Of a DNA stretch of 64,000 bases, positions 34,237 to 45,740 are shown in pieces. Position numbers and translations under genes: made by a program. The notes under the pieces are model-generated. The model did not search any database and had not been told where the DNA came from. It worked only from the letters and a program-made list of their open reading frames with translations. The DNA comes from Lutjanus erythropterus (taxonomy: Eukaryota > Chordata > Actinopteri > Lutjaniformes > Lutjanidae). The stretch covers positions 12,037,884-12,101,883 of the forward strand of contig CM034607.1 of NCBI GenBank assembly GCA_020091685.1, given 5' to 3'. Within the stretch, counting starts at the first letter, position 1. Each line of letters starts with the position of its first letter.

Positions 34237-35590
34237 AGCAGGCTCCTCATGTCCAGGGCATTGTTGTGTTCATGAGAAGTATCTCATTAATTCAGCAAAA
34301 AAAATATTTCTTAAGCGAACAGAAAATGGCTTCCATCACACCATCAGTCAATCCTGTTGTATTTTTTTTTTCTTTTTTTTTTGTAAATTTTAACAATGAT
34401 TTCATACATATAGTTTTTAAAAGGCACAAGTAAAAGACTTACATAAGCTGCGTCCCACGCCGAGGTCAAAGGTGAGAGGTTTGATAAATCAATGTCATCG
34501 GTTGACTGGGTCCAATTAAGCACAACAGACAGGGTGGATCATTGATCATTTACACTGTTTCTCATTTATTATCCTGTTTTGTCACTTGTCCTCCCACATA
34601 CTCCTACATAACTCAAGAAAAGTTATAAATCTTTTCAAAAGTAATCTTAATGTCAGTTATATCATCAGTAAAACAATAAAACTGTCTAGTTTTGATTAAT
34701 GCTTTTAATCCAAGAATTAAAAAATAGGCCACTGTTGGAAAAAAGCATATGAAATGGTGCACAGTTTTCAACTTTAAAGTAATGCCGACTTTGTGGTTGA
34801 CTGGAAATCTCTGATCATGTTTATCAGACACACTCTGACTGAGTTAATACCACGCACAGTGGGGACCAAAGAGCTTAGCAGAGTATTGGAACAACAAGTG
34901 GTGGGAGAGCTTAAGTGTGTGTGAGTTTTAAAAGCACTCCTAATGTCACAGAGTGTATTAACCCTGTGAGGAGTGGATGAGTTTAAAAACTAAAAGAAAA
35001 AGAAGATAAGGGTTGCCTTTAAGAAAAAAAAAAAAATTATATATATATATTGAACCGCAAACCATTTTTGGCTCATCTCAGATTTCACCTCTTTCCACTA
35101 CACAGTAACAGAGTCACGGAGTATCAAAAGCAGTCATGTGTGAAGGGCTGTTTGGTATCATAGCTTGAGAGAGAGCCAAAGCCTTCAAGGCAAACTTACT
35201 TCCATGTGAAAAAACATTTTCGGTCAAGCTACTGCCCGTGGAATCTGAAACTTGATGCTTTTGGTGAATCCTCGAACACCTTAGTGTCAGTATTTTACAA
35301 CAACCCTAAAATAGGTCTATGTACGGTGTGACATGCATGCGGAGGAGATAAATCTGCCAAATGGAAACTGAATTATGGAACTGCAAAAACCTTGAGCTAG
35401 AAGTAGTTATTTTTTCATTTTCTCCAGAAGGTGTGCTCAGTGTAGGAGCCTTATTCAGGTCAGTCATTTCAACCAAACTCACTCCTCAGATTAAAGTTTA
35501 ATCACAGCAGAGGTGGAATCATGAATCACTTTGCTGATTTGAATCGTTTTGTTCAGTTCAGTAGATTCAAAGTCGCCCATTATGTAGTTT
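34237..35590. other. Unannotated noncoding sequence with homopolymer runs
   Basis: T-rich runs lie at about 34363-34381, an A run at about 35024-35036, and a short TA run to 35050. No gene or repeat family is recognised. Confidence 0.5.
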
Positions 35591-35596
35591 GTTCAC

Positions 35597-36200
35597 TTTA
35601 CATCACCATTCAGTGAACTTATCATTGTTCAAATGCACTTGGGTATGTGCATCAGTAAGTAAATGCATCACTGTTCAAATGCTCTTCAGTTTGTACATCA
35701 GTAAATTTACATGTCATGCTTACTTCAGTACATACATACATTAATGCATCACTGTTGAAATATACTGTAAAGGAACACGTCAACATTTACAAGTTTTTCA
35801 GTGTATGCATGAGTAAGTGAAAGCATCACGGTTGAAATAAACCTCAGTAGGCCTACGTACATCAAATGTACTACAGTACCTAAGTGAACACATCAACATT
35901 CAAATGCACTGCAGGATGTATAAGTAAGTGAATGCATCACTGTTCAAATGCACCTTAGTATGTACATAAGTAAGTGAATGCATCACTATTAAAATGTATG
36001 TTAGTAGATACATCAGCAAGTGAATGTATCACTGTTCAAATGCACTACAGTTGGTACACCAGTAACTGAATTCATCACTGTTCAAATGTACTTCAGCAGA
36101 TACATAAGTAAGATAACGCATCCTTGTTGAAATGCTCTTGAGAATGTACTGTATATCAGTAAGTGAACACATCATCATTCAAATGCACTTTAGTACTTCC
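35597..36200 (+). repeat. 46-bp minisatellite, about 13 units
   Basis: The unit is approximately CATCACTGTTCAAATGCACT, then TCAGTATGTACATCAGTAAG, then TGAATG. Unit starts at 35891, 35935, 35981, 36027, 36073 and 36119 are spaced 44, 46, 46, 46 and 46. Earlier units (35621, 35667 and on) are less regular, with one insertion between about 35690 and 35745. Five or six units keep the hexamer GTAAGT. Substitutions dominate over length change, so the register is well kept despite divergence. Confidence 0.92.
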
Positions 36201-36627
36201 ACTTTGGAACAAAATCTTATGTCTGTCTGCTTTACCCACTAGACGCTGACACTCTCCAGCTGAGATTGCATGTGCATTAATATGAAATGGTGAACTTCCT
36301 TCGAAATGTCAAAAAATGCGTCAGGAGATATATAAAAATGTCACACAAATAATGGATGAATCTCTACAAAATGTATGTGTGAAAAATGTAAAAACTGTGC
36401 AGAAAACCTGACTCATCCTTATGAATAGTGCTTGTTTATCTAGCAGTAAGTATACTTTTTCAACTACAGAATATGACTAAGGTGGTAAGGAAATGCCAGC
36501 AAACATTTCAGTAATAACTGGAAAAAGAGAAGTTTTCTTATGTAACTTCTTATGTAACTTGAATAGCCTGGTTTGCCTAAATCTATTCATGTATTGTGCT
36601 GGTTGTTTGTTGGAAAAAAAAATCTTT
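36201..36627. other. Unannotated spacer
   Basis: AT-rich sequence between the minisatellite and a palindromic element. Nothing recognised. Confidence 0.5.
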
Positions 36628-37135
36628 GGTCACACTTAATCAGGCAAGCCACAGTTACACAAAGACCAGGAATACAATACTCTTTATTAGACAACATTAG
36701 ACCCTTTATTAGACTTCCTTTGAGGCTCATTTGGGACACATTGTACAACTGTACTGTAAACTACAGTGAAATCATGTATTTACTACTTCCACATTTATAA
36801 ACATGAGAACCAGATCTACCAAGTAAAAAAATTGTAGAGGTAGGGGGATATTTATGGTTAATAGATATGTGATTTCACTGTAGTTTACAGTACTTTAGTA
36901 CTGAATAATGTTGTATCCATAATTACCCTCTAATAAAGTCCAATAAGCTGTGGAAAATAATACTTTAGTTTACAGTACTGCTCTGTGGTAATGAGTCACT
37001 CCTACCCTCTAATAAAGTCTAATAAAGTGTCTATTACTGCCTAATAAAAAAACATATGTCTATTTTTTTTTTCTAACTTGATACAAAGTATAGCTGGTTA
37101 AATGTTATTAGTGTACTGTAAAATAAATTGTGACC
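36628..37135. mobile_element. Palindromic MITE with near-perfect 8-bp target duplication
   Basis: The left end GGTCACACTTAAT is mirrored by the right end, whose reverse complement is GGTCACAATTTAT (11 of 13). The flanking octamers AAATCTTT (36620-36627) and ATATCTTT (37136-37143) match at 7 of 8. Inside, 36751-36774 pairs perfectly over 24 bases with 36870-36893. CTAATAAAGTCTAATAAAG and GTTTACAGTACT blocks are duplicated about 86 bp apart in the right half. There is no open frame of note. The 8-bp duplication suggests mobilisation by a hAT-type transposase, although the TIR is not a typical CAG-type end. Confidence 0.8.
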
Positions 37136-37185
37136 ATATCTTTCTCTTTATTCTTTACTCTCATAATGAATTATAATACAATTCA

Positions 37186-37240
37186 GTTTTTTGTTGTTTT
37201 GTTTGTTTGTTTATTTGTTTTGTTTCATTTTGTTTTTCCC
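37186..37240 (+). repeat. T/G-rich (TGTT)n tract
   Basis: A low-complexity TGTT/TTTG run of about 55 bases. Confidence 0.8.
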
Positions 37241-38789
37241 ATAAGATTAATTAATACTAGCACCAGGTAGACTGACAGTCTTCTTCCTGTTGTGGGTGAT
37301 ATTTATGTTAATATTCCTACGTTCTGGAATAAACACACTAAAAACAAAACAATTAAATATTAAAACTACTGCTTTTGCATTTTACAGTCATAACAACATG
37401 ATATGAAAATGTATTTGAGAGCCTTGTGCCGAGGTAACCGTTTCACGCACGCTGTAGGTGTGAAATACCATTAGACTGAGATTGTTCTTTGGCACAACGT
37501 ATAATTCCAGCGTATATGAACAAAAGGCTGTGGGCGCGCTGACAGGAATCCTTGATCACATCAGGCAAAATGACACAGGAATGGGAAAGGTTGAAAGCTT
37601 CATTTTGTTCCCGCACACTCAAAGACGCCGCGGTGCTAATAAGAGAGAAAGGCCATTAAAATGTAATTTGGGCCTCGTGTTCTGTTTGAGCAGTCTGGAG
37701 GAGTGTACAGATGAGCCACTCGTTCCCTGGCAGGGACGATGCGTACGAGTGTGTGAGCGTGTGTGCGTGATCGTGTGTGTAAGCATGAAATATTGATTGC
37801 TGATGCCCATTTATTTTTTTGGGTCATCCTCCGCTCATTGACCTCTGTGTAATTACCTTTGGGATGACTGGGAGTGTTATTTAAACTCCTGACACTCTGA
37901 TCTTGTTTACCACCCCTCCAAGTGTTAGAATTGCAATAAATGAGCTAATAATGGAGCCCTAAACACCATTAAAAGGTAACACATTGAAGATTTTCTCCCC
38001 ATATGTCATTGTCTAATGAACTGCAACCACCTGTGATATGTACTATAGCCCCTTTGAGGCACTTTGTACTTCTTTTTTTTCCTCTCCCTGCCCACTTTGA
38101 TGTATAACTTCTCATTTACAAGGAGTTGACTGAGACGCAAGGCCAAGGACTCTGGAGTTTGATCAAATGAATGTTTGAAGTCAATCATCTGAGCCGCTGT
38201 TTGTAATTATGACAGTTAGGTTTTTAATTATTAATTCGTTTTCCCATAGCATTAAAATGTGCCATCACAGCTAATCTCACATCAACGCCTCAACGAGTAA
38301 ACCCTGAGTAAACGCAAGCAGAGCCTTCATAGAGTTTTTAAACTTGTTTACTTTTTCCATTAATAATGATGTTTTTCAAATGGATAATGTGTAAATGAAA
38401 CATTTGGACAGCTCCTCTTTTTTGTAAATAATTCTAGCCTTTTAGGGAAATGCTGCCACGGCTGTATTTTCTGCCTATATAGTCATATTCTGTTTCAGGT
38501 GGAGAACTCGCTAGGTGAGAGAAGAAAAGACAGCTCTTATGCACTCTTCACACTCCCTGTGGGAATATTTAGTCTGTGGAAACAGACACATTTGGGATTG
38601 TTGGTTTTTGCTTGAAGTGATATATCTCTGCAATTGAGGGAGCTTTGGTAGAGCACAGGTACCCAAGGTGTGCCTACATTGTCTAACAGTCCCTCTGTGA
38701 GACCACGGTGTGCCTAATAAATTTTGTGTATTATGCATCCAGATACAAAGACGTGACATTTAGAGAATACTAATTGCTTTGCCTAGGTT
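37241..38789. other. Noncoding sequence, partly enhancer-like
   Basis: The segment 37440-37780 is relatively CpG-rich with a 104-codon plus frame ending in a TG/CG-rich patch and no domain. The segment about 37800-38000 (CTCATTGACC, AATAAATGAGCTAATAATGG) is repeat-free and enhancer-like. No exon is supported. Confidence 0.35.
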
Positions 38790-39270
38790 CCCAGTCATAT
38801 TTAGCTGCTAAATTACAGTCTTTTATCATTAGCTCAGCCAGCCAATTAAAATGCAAATACCACAGACTTCATGCAAAAGATTGCGTAGCCACCAATTTGC
38901 TGTTTATATTTTTTTTCAATTTAGGACACGTATCAATAATCTAACCTATTAGGTGCACGGTTCAAAACTGTGTTAGAGGTAATCTATTCATCGATTAAAT
39001 CTTTTAATTGTATTAAAAGGACAAACACGACGGACGGAATTAACAGTTTGAATAGGCTTTATTGTAGGTGACACATGGGATCATATCTGAATCAATAATA
39101 AGCAATGAGCTAATGAGTGCTGGGAGTGTGCAAGTTGTCATTCCAACTGAAGCCTCAGTGGAGAGCTTTTTCTGGCCGGGGGACAGTTAATCACTGACAT
39201 CATCTGATCATCTGTAGTGTTTGATAAACAAAGCTGCATCATCTGTCAGAGGTAATTCCATAAAATCAGC
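38790..39270. other. Candidate conserved noncoding block with octamer and TAAT cores
   Basis: About 480 repeat-free bases with CCAATTAAAATGCAAATACC, GTATCAATAATCTAACC, GAATTAACAG, CAATAATAAGCAATGAGCTA and ATCATCTGATCATCTG. The density of homeodomain, POU and SOX-like cores is higher than in the neighbours. No exon. Inference from motifs only. Confidence 0.35.
38851..38858 (+). promoter_or_regulatory. Octamer motif ATGCAAAT
   Basis: An exact POU-domain octamer, preceded by an AATTAAA homeodomain-like core. An 8-mer is expected about once per 64 kb per strand by chance, so alone it proves little. Confidence 0.3.
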
Positions 39271-39689
39271 AATTCCCACTCTCTTTTTAATAATTTATTA
39301 GAATAACCTACCTATAACTTTGAAAGTACTTGCCAATAAAATGATGTGTAAGATTTGTTGCTCTCCAGTGAAAAACATGTATCTTCAAATTAGGTCATTT
39401 TGTAAAGGACAGGTTCACAAGTTTTACAACAACAGCAGCCATGTGTTCATATGAATACTGAAACAGGTCTTGCTTGTTGTAATCATCCCTCTTATTCATA
39501 TTGGCCATTCAGAACTGCCAATATAAGTAATGGGGGTGAAGCACATGGGAGAAGTTATCCTTCAGTGCTTTCTGCCAGAAAGAGCTTTTTGCCAAAAAGC
39601 TTCCTACCAATATGGGCTTTCTTAGACAAACCTGAAGCTAACCAAGCAGTTCAACTTTGAAACACAACAAGGCTGCCAACGAGCTGCAG
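39271..39689. other. Unannotated noncoding sequence
   Basis: The segment 39405-39650 has repeat-like texture (CATGTGTTCATATGAATACT), with a 69-codon frame lacking a domain. Not matched to a family. Confidence 0.45.
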
Positions 39690-39835
39690 AAGTAGTACAG
39701 TAATATAACGAATAATGTAACAAATTACTTATGATACCATGTAATATGTGAAGTAATACTAATAATTTTTAACTGAGTAATAAGTAAAAAGTAACTTATT
39801 ACACTTTCTGAGTAACTGACCCACACATCCTCATA
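39690..39835 (-). mobile_element. hAT-like terminal fragment (AAATTACTT...GAGTAACTG)
   Basis: GTAATATAACGAATAATGTA, ACAAATTACTTATG, AGTAAAAAGTAACTTATTAC and TTCTGAGTAACTGACCCACA resemble the repeated GTAAC/TTACT-rich ends of fish hAT elements (compare 10575 and 12258). The other end is not seen, so this is a one-ended fragment. Confidence 0.5.
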
Positions 39836-39959
39836 CCTACACAACAGAATACATCAAATTCCAGTTACTCCTATAACAACATATATTACCAGTGGAGAAT
39901 ATAGTACAGCAGCGACAGCCTTGCTGGACCTTCATTATGTAAGTCACATGATATTGTAT

Positions 39960-40750
39960 TCATGGTTTAACTTGTAAAATGGTTACAGTTTGTTTAGGTT
40001 ATGCCATACAAATTACCTGGAAAAAGCTAATGGTTGGGGTTAAAAGAAGTACCTTCCACATGTCATGTGACAGAAGTGACACGTACATGATTAAACTTTA
40101 TAATAACTCTACATTTACTTTTTGTTTCATACATTACTTTACACCAGTCTTCTGGGTAAAAGTCCTCAATGTAGTACAAAATTCTTCCCTCCTCCACAGC
40201 TCAGTGCAGAAATACTGTCCAAGGTAACATGTTCTCACTCCCAACTAATTAAAAACGGCAGTTTGGTCTAGCATCACTTTGGCACATGCAGGGCTCTGTG
40301 GTCAAATTAGCAATAATAAATATGCAACATCTGTGTAGACTTTCAAAATAATGGCACAAAAACTACTTGGGTAGGTTTAGGAAATGGTCATGGTTGGGTT
40401 CAAACAAGTATGTTATTTACATGAGTTCACGTACATGACATAAACTAGGTAAGTACACTGGTTTCAGTAATGTAACTTATGTAAAGTCTTAAAAGGAAGT
40501 AAACAATGACTTTTGGTATCACACAGGACACAAACCTCAGTCTCTTGGATGAAAGTCCTGTGTTTGTTTATCCACCCCAACTCCTCCAGATGTGGACTTT
40601 CATGCTATTTATAAAACATCACCTGACTGGCACATTAAGACGGGACACTTGAGGGGCGCCTTCAGAAATGCTAGAGGGATACTTACGGCATCATAGTTTG
40701 AGGCATAAGGACGCTTTCCAAGGCGCTGCATTTGACACACTGGTGGTGAA
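39960..40750 (+). repeat. Repeat family R3, second locus (composite)
   Basis: Part one (39985-40080) keeps GTTTAGGTTATG, GGAAAAAGCTAATGG and GGGGTTAAAAGAAGTA. Part two (40340-40750) keeps GGCACAAAAACTACTTGGGT, AGGTTTAGGAAATGGTCATG, TTTTGGTATCACACAGGACA, GATGAAAGTCCTGTGTTTG and CCAAGGCGCTGCATTTGACA. The shared order with 32010-32450 is clear up to the AAAGTCCT block. Two adjacent partial copies, or one copy with an insertion, are both possible. Confidence 0.6.
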
Positions 40751-42198
40751 AATGGGCTGTCCATTGAAATACAAAGAAGGAAACTGTAACTTTGGTGGAT
40801 TTACTTGATATGTGATACTGATGAAGCCTCATATTAACATCAGATGAACTTGCTCAAAATAAGGACTTTGGCTTTTATTCCCCATCTGTCACAATGGAAC
40901 CTCATTATGAAGGGACTGTTAATGGCCAGTATGAACAGGAGGAAATAGCACCTGACTAATGTTTCAAGACAAACTTGTGAGCCCATCCTTTAATTTTTCA
41001 ATAAAATGAATGGTTCTGTTATGGGTTGAGAAATTTGTCCTACTTTTTAGGCTAGATTAAGCATTAGCGCATTGTGACAAAGCTGGAAACAGGGCAGGTT
41101 TTCTCACTGTAAAGCTCAGCTTTTGGACATAGGTAGGACACTGGCAATTTTAAATGGTGCAGCAATAAAATACTTTGCCTTGGCCTGGAGGATTCAGCAA
41201 AACCTGGGATTATATTCAATGACAAAAACTTCAAACATTCAATGTCATTGAGTTCCCATTATACCTGTGTTTGGTAAATGCAGTATTAAGTTCGAGAATG
41301 ATGGTTAAAAAGAAAAGAAGCAAACATTAATTACAGGTCAGTGACAGGAGATGAACTCAGCCACATTCCAGTTAGGTGCTTTATGCTCCCATCCAGAGCC
41401 CTGATCTCCATGCATTTTTAATTTGTCGCTGTACATGACTCATGACCTGCAGAGTTGTCCAATTTGAACATAATCTCTCGGATACTGGACTTAATGTTGA
41501 AAGTGTGGACAATATTGCTTTTTGAAGGGAAAGTCAAGGAAAATATCAGGGTTAAAAAAGTTAAAACATGCAAGAGTCAAAGTGGGTATATTTGAGCCAG
41601 AGTGCCAGACTATGACATAGTCATGCCGTGTTGCTGCCAGGTCATCCAGCAACAACAACTTCTTTCTTTTTTTATTTGTTTTTATTATCAACAAATCCCA
41701 CGAAAAAGCCGAAATCAAGAATAAAGTTAACTCCTAACAAGAACTGTCTGAATTCCCAAACCCTGATGCAGCTTATACCTCTGTAGTATAGAACTCCATT
41801 ATTATTCAGAACCAATTATTTTTCATTTACACTCAAACATGTTCAAACTTGTTTAGCTCCAGATTTTTTTTGCCTTGCAATCCAATGCCTATTAAGCAGG
41901 ATTTTACAAAGCAGGGGTGCAGGGTTTTTGTATTTGTTAAAGGCCACATGATCCCTGACTTAGACTGAGAGAAGTAATCGAAAAAAAAGGCTCCTTCTTA
42001 AAAAAAATGTATTTTAATTATTTTCTCAGCACTCAGTTTTGAAAAGCAGCCGTTTTTCTCCCAGCAGTTACACAGCAGTATGACATGTACACACACAGAC
42101 ACATGAATATATGTACAAGCACACATGCAAGTGCCTGTGGATGTGCACGTAAACTCAGACATCGTAAACAACACCCTCATTCTGAATCAGATCCTTGT
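40751..42198. other. Unannotated noncoding sequence
   Basis: No gene or repeat family recognised. Frames of 60-75 codons on the minus strand lack domains. Confidence 0.5.
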
Positions 42199-43143
42199 TA
42201 GGGTTGGGTACTGTTTCATATTTGAACCAATATGGTACTGGTACCCAACACTACCTTTTGGTATTTTACTCTCTCTGGAATAACAAAAGTGTAATTTCTC
42301 TTGTAAAAATAAATCCAGTCTCATTTATTTTTTAACATTTTGTTGCTTCTCTCATCCCAAAACCGTCCCTACAGCCTGCAGCCTGTCAGTCTATCACCGT
42401 GGCATTTAACTCTGATGTCTGTGTCTCGGAGGGAGCACATGATATCCTTCCTGTTGTGTTGTTGTTGTAATACCATTGTGCTGTCATACTGCAATATTTT
42501 CCCCGTTAATATTATGCAGCTCACAACCATTAATACAATTTCAGATGTACAAATCTCACACACTGTAACAGCGTGCTAAATAGCATGTTAGTAAAGAATT
42601 TTAGATGCAACCAGTAACTGAATGTTGGCTAATGCTAGTAAAATGCTAAGCTAATGTCAACCAAGACAGTGAAAAAGCCCAGTTGCCTCAAACAACAACT
42701 TATTCAAATAGCTAATTAATTTCCTGAAGCAGTTGATGAAGTTGGCGATACCTCACTTCAAGTTCATTGTGCCGTAGAGGGTTGAATTACGCTGTAAAGG
42801 AGGCAGCAGTTACAAGAATGCTAATGTTAGCTGCTGCTGCTGCAGGGGACTTGGCTTTCAGGCTGTGAAAAACAGTGCACTCTTTAACTTTTACATATAG
42901 TGTATTTTGTGTTTGATTAGACGTGCCCCTGGCCAGCTTTGTTTTTTAAGTTATAGTCTGCATTAAGTTTTGAAAAGTTTAAACACATTTGTGACGACTT
43001 TCGTCTTGCTAACTGACTCACCCAGATGTGTTCCCAGGCACTGAAATTTGGTACCAATTAATTTGTATTTTAATCTGTACTCGGTAGAACCAACGAAATG
43101 TGGTCCGTACCCTTAAAAGTAGCAAGTTTTATACTCAACCCTA
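42199..43143. mobile_element. Non-autonomous element with TAGGGTTGGGTA ends
   Basis: The left end TAGGGTTGGGTACTG faces a right end whose reverse complement is TAGGGTTGAGTATAAAAC. Subterminal GGTACC-type motifs (GGTACTGGTACC; GGTACCAATTAATT) are mirrored. Flanking octamers do not match, so the class is inferred from the terminus style, which resembles fish hAT elements. The interior of about 945 bp has no transposase frame and contains GCTAATG-rich patches. Confidence 0.6.
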
Positions 43144-44466
43144 CTTACAGTGTCTCATTGGGTTTTACAGGCTCCGGAGCTAACGCTAGTTCCCAAAGAA
43201 TAAAAGAAAAGGACTTCTCTTTAAAAGCCATAGCGCTTCTCCTATTCAAAAGCATAAACAAGGAAATGTAGGTGCTGCATCCTTTTGTAAGCGGAATTCA
43301 CACTATTCAGGAGAAAGTATCTGGTGTGTGCTGCCGGATTAAGAACACAGAGTACATTCACAGCAGAGCACACTGAAAAGAGTGAGAGTACTGAGTCTTT
43401 TGAGGCCAAGGCCACTTACAAACAGCTGCTTTGATTGCTTACAATGAAGAAAGAGCCTGCAGCCCGCTGAACGCAGTGAAATACATATTACTGATCCCTC
43501 AAAGAGCAGAACATGCATTCAGCTATTAATGCTCACTGTCTTAGGTGATTTGTATCTCTGCGGAACATACCTGCGTATGCCATATGTGCCCATATGCTCC
43601 ATTCTCCGCCAAAAGCAAAGCAGCTACATGAATGCATGAATAGATTCTAAAAGGGCAGACAGCTCATCACAGCACCGCAGTCTCTTAGATGTATGCCTGC
43701 GTGCCCTTGGGTGCTGAGGAAGTGAGAGAGACACCGGAGTTGGTAAAGCCTCGCAGAAGGCAATGTACCCACCTCAGCACACACACATTTAATCGTTTCA
43801 TATTACACTTTTTCAGAATTACACCTGCGGAAACGTCACTTTTAATCTGACAGGTAAGAGCGTCTTTAGCGATGTATTACAGGTTCCATTTCACAATCTA
43901 CTTCATATTCCATATTGCATGTCCTCGGGGCCACATGCCTGCATGCCGTACACACAACGTGCTGTTTGTGTGGTGGCAAGTGAGAGTCAATGCAGAGATG
44001 AGACAGAGACAGGAACTTAGCGCATAAGAGGAGCAGTTTATAAACAGCTAGAATGAAGATGCGTGGCCTTCTTTTATAAAGTGTGTGTGTATCCTCACTT
44101 GGTCATTTCTGAGAACCCTGTTTGGTGTTTTGGTGTTCTTAAGAATATGTTGGAACACAGCCTGTTGAAGTCAATAACCTCTTAAGGTGACAGAACATTC
44201 ATGGCATACACAGAAAGAATTACACTGATACAGACAGATTAGCAATTCATCCTTAGTGTTTTTTTTTTTCCTGTTCTCTAACAGCCAGTTTTAATATCCT
44301 TTTGAAGCTTTAAAGTATTGCAGGCTAGTATTAAAGCGTCATTACACTGTCATTATCGTGGGTGCCTGCATGGAAGGAAAACATTTTCAAATTCACCCTC
44401 CTGTCTCACAGCAGTGTTCGCTTAATGCTGCTGAAATGAAACAGCAAACAGGTATGCTACTTTAAC
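43144..44466. other. Noncoding sequence, partly enhancer-like
   Basis: The segment about 43400-43870 is repeat-free and evenly composed (CAGCTATTAATGCTCAC, CATGAATGCATGAATAG). No exon or repeat recognised. Confidence 0.35.
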
Positions 44467-45152
44467 TGTTAAAAGAGATAGTTTGAATTATTTGATTTAT
44501 GGGAGTTGATTTCACTATTGATCACAGGACTGGGATGGGACAGAAAAAAAAATCAATGTGAGCGGGCAGGAGTGGGAATCATAATAACAATAGGTCAGTT
44601 TTTTTGCACTTGACATGAGAATAGGATGGGACAGCAGGAGTTTTTCTTTCAGGATTGGGATGGGACACAAGTACTCTTGTGGGAGTGACATGCTGTAGCA
44701 GATATGCCTGCTTTCCCTCAAATATAATGGAACTAGAGGCATTCAGCTTTTGGGGCTCAAGGAGCAAAATATTTGAAAAACTCAATGGCAATGTCACATT
44801 CCAGAAATCATGACCTGGTACGTCAAGATTCTGATCTTTGCAGCAAGAATGCAGTTCTGACATGACACTGCTCACAACAAGGTCTGTGGATTTTCTTGAG
44901 TAACCAGGTCATAAGTTTGGTTGTTTATGTTTATTGTTTGTTGTTGTCATTCATTTTTTAGGAGACCTTTTTTAAGAGGGTAAAATGTGTTTTGTCGTTT
45001 ACCCTGTCCACAGCAGATGATTGCTTAGCTTCCGCGCTAATGTCCCTCTCTGTTTTTCCAAACTAGGAGAGTGTCAGCGAGCACCTACTGTACATTGACT
45101 GTTGATCAGTACCTCATACAACCCCACTTCAGATAATCTGAACTGTCACATT
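44467..45152. mobile_element. Fold-back family F, copy 1 (with extra internal sequence)
   Basis: The left end GATAGTTTGAATTATTTGA is mirrored by the right end AGATAATCTGAACTGTC. The right arm contains CCCTGTCCACAGCAGATGAT, TGCTTAGCTTCC, CCCTCTCTG and GGAGAGTGTCAGC blocks shared with the copies at 51736 and 52838. Between them is a different interior with GGGATGGGACA repeated three times (44530, 44625, 44647) and an AAATCATGACCTGGT block. The left arm is shorter than the right, so the palindrome is incomplete. Confidence 0.65.
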
Positions 45153-45461
45153 AACTTCTTCAAGAGAAATAGAGAGCACGGGACTGAAAAGCCACACAGT
45201 CTCATACAGTAGAGTCAGTGCATGCCTCAGCAGTTTAGACCAGTGATATAATGTGTGCTATGAGTTTACATCCAACTTTAAGCAGGCCAGGATGAGCATT
45301 TTTCCCTATAGTAATTGAGTATGTTGTATGTGCGCATGCCTGCATGAGCTTTTCAGCGCTGCGACAGCACTCTCTCTTGATGGATGGTCATTTTCATCGG
45401 CTTGCTCATGCTTAATGAACCCTGCAGTTCATGTCTTAATTGAAGGCTTTTTATGCTCTCA

Positions 45462-45570
45462 TGTTTGGCACTCTCCTCCTCTACCCCCTCTCCTGTACCT
45501 CCTTCACACCCTCCCCCCCAAGTCCCATCATCCCCTTCCCCTCCCCGCCCCTCCCTTCCACGCTCTTGTT
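45462..45570 (+). repeat. C/T-rich tract
   Basis: A strong pyrimidine bias with CCCCTCTCC and CCCTCCCCCCC runs. The 86-codon frame here is its translation. Confidence 0.75.
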
Positions 45571-45722
45571 TGCGAGGCAGGACGCTGACGGCTAATGAAT
45601 AAAGGCTCTCTCACGTCTCACGCTTCTTATGAGGCCTCCGGGGCGCACAAACAAACAGTGACGCAGGCAGAAATACACACCTACTCACACATAACCCACA
45701 TAACAGTGACGGGGGAGATGGC

Positions 45723-45739
45723 GGGGGGGGGGGGGGGGG
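45723..45739 (+). repeat. Poly-G run (17 G)
   Basis: An uninterrupted G run, prone to G-quadruplex formation and length error. The proline run in the minus-strand frame at 45611-45868 derives from it. Confidence 0.9.
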
Positions 45740-45740
45740 A

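Noticed and set aside
35597-36200. 46-bp array considered as a CRISPR-like array
   Set aside because: The whole unit repeats with scattered substitutions; there is no split into constant repeat and variable spacer, and the DNA is vertebrate-like.
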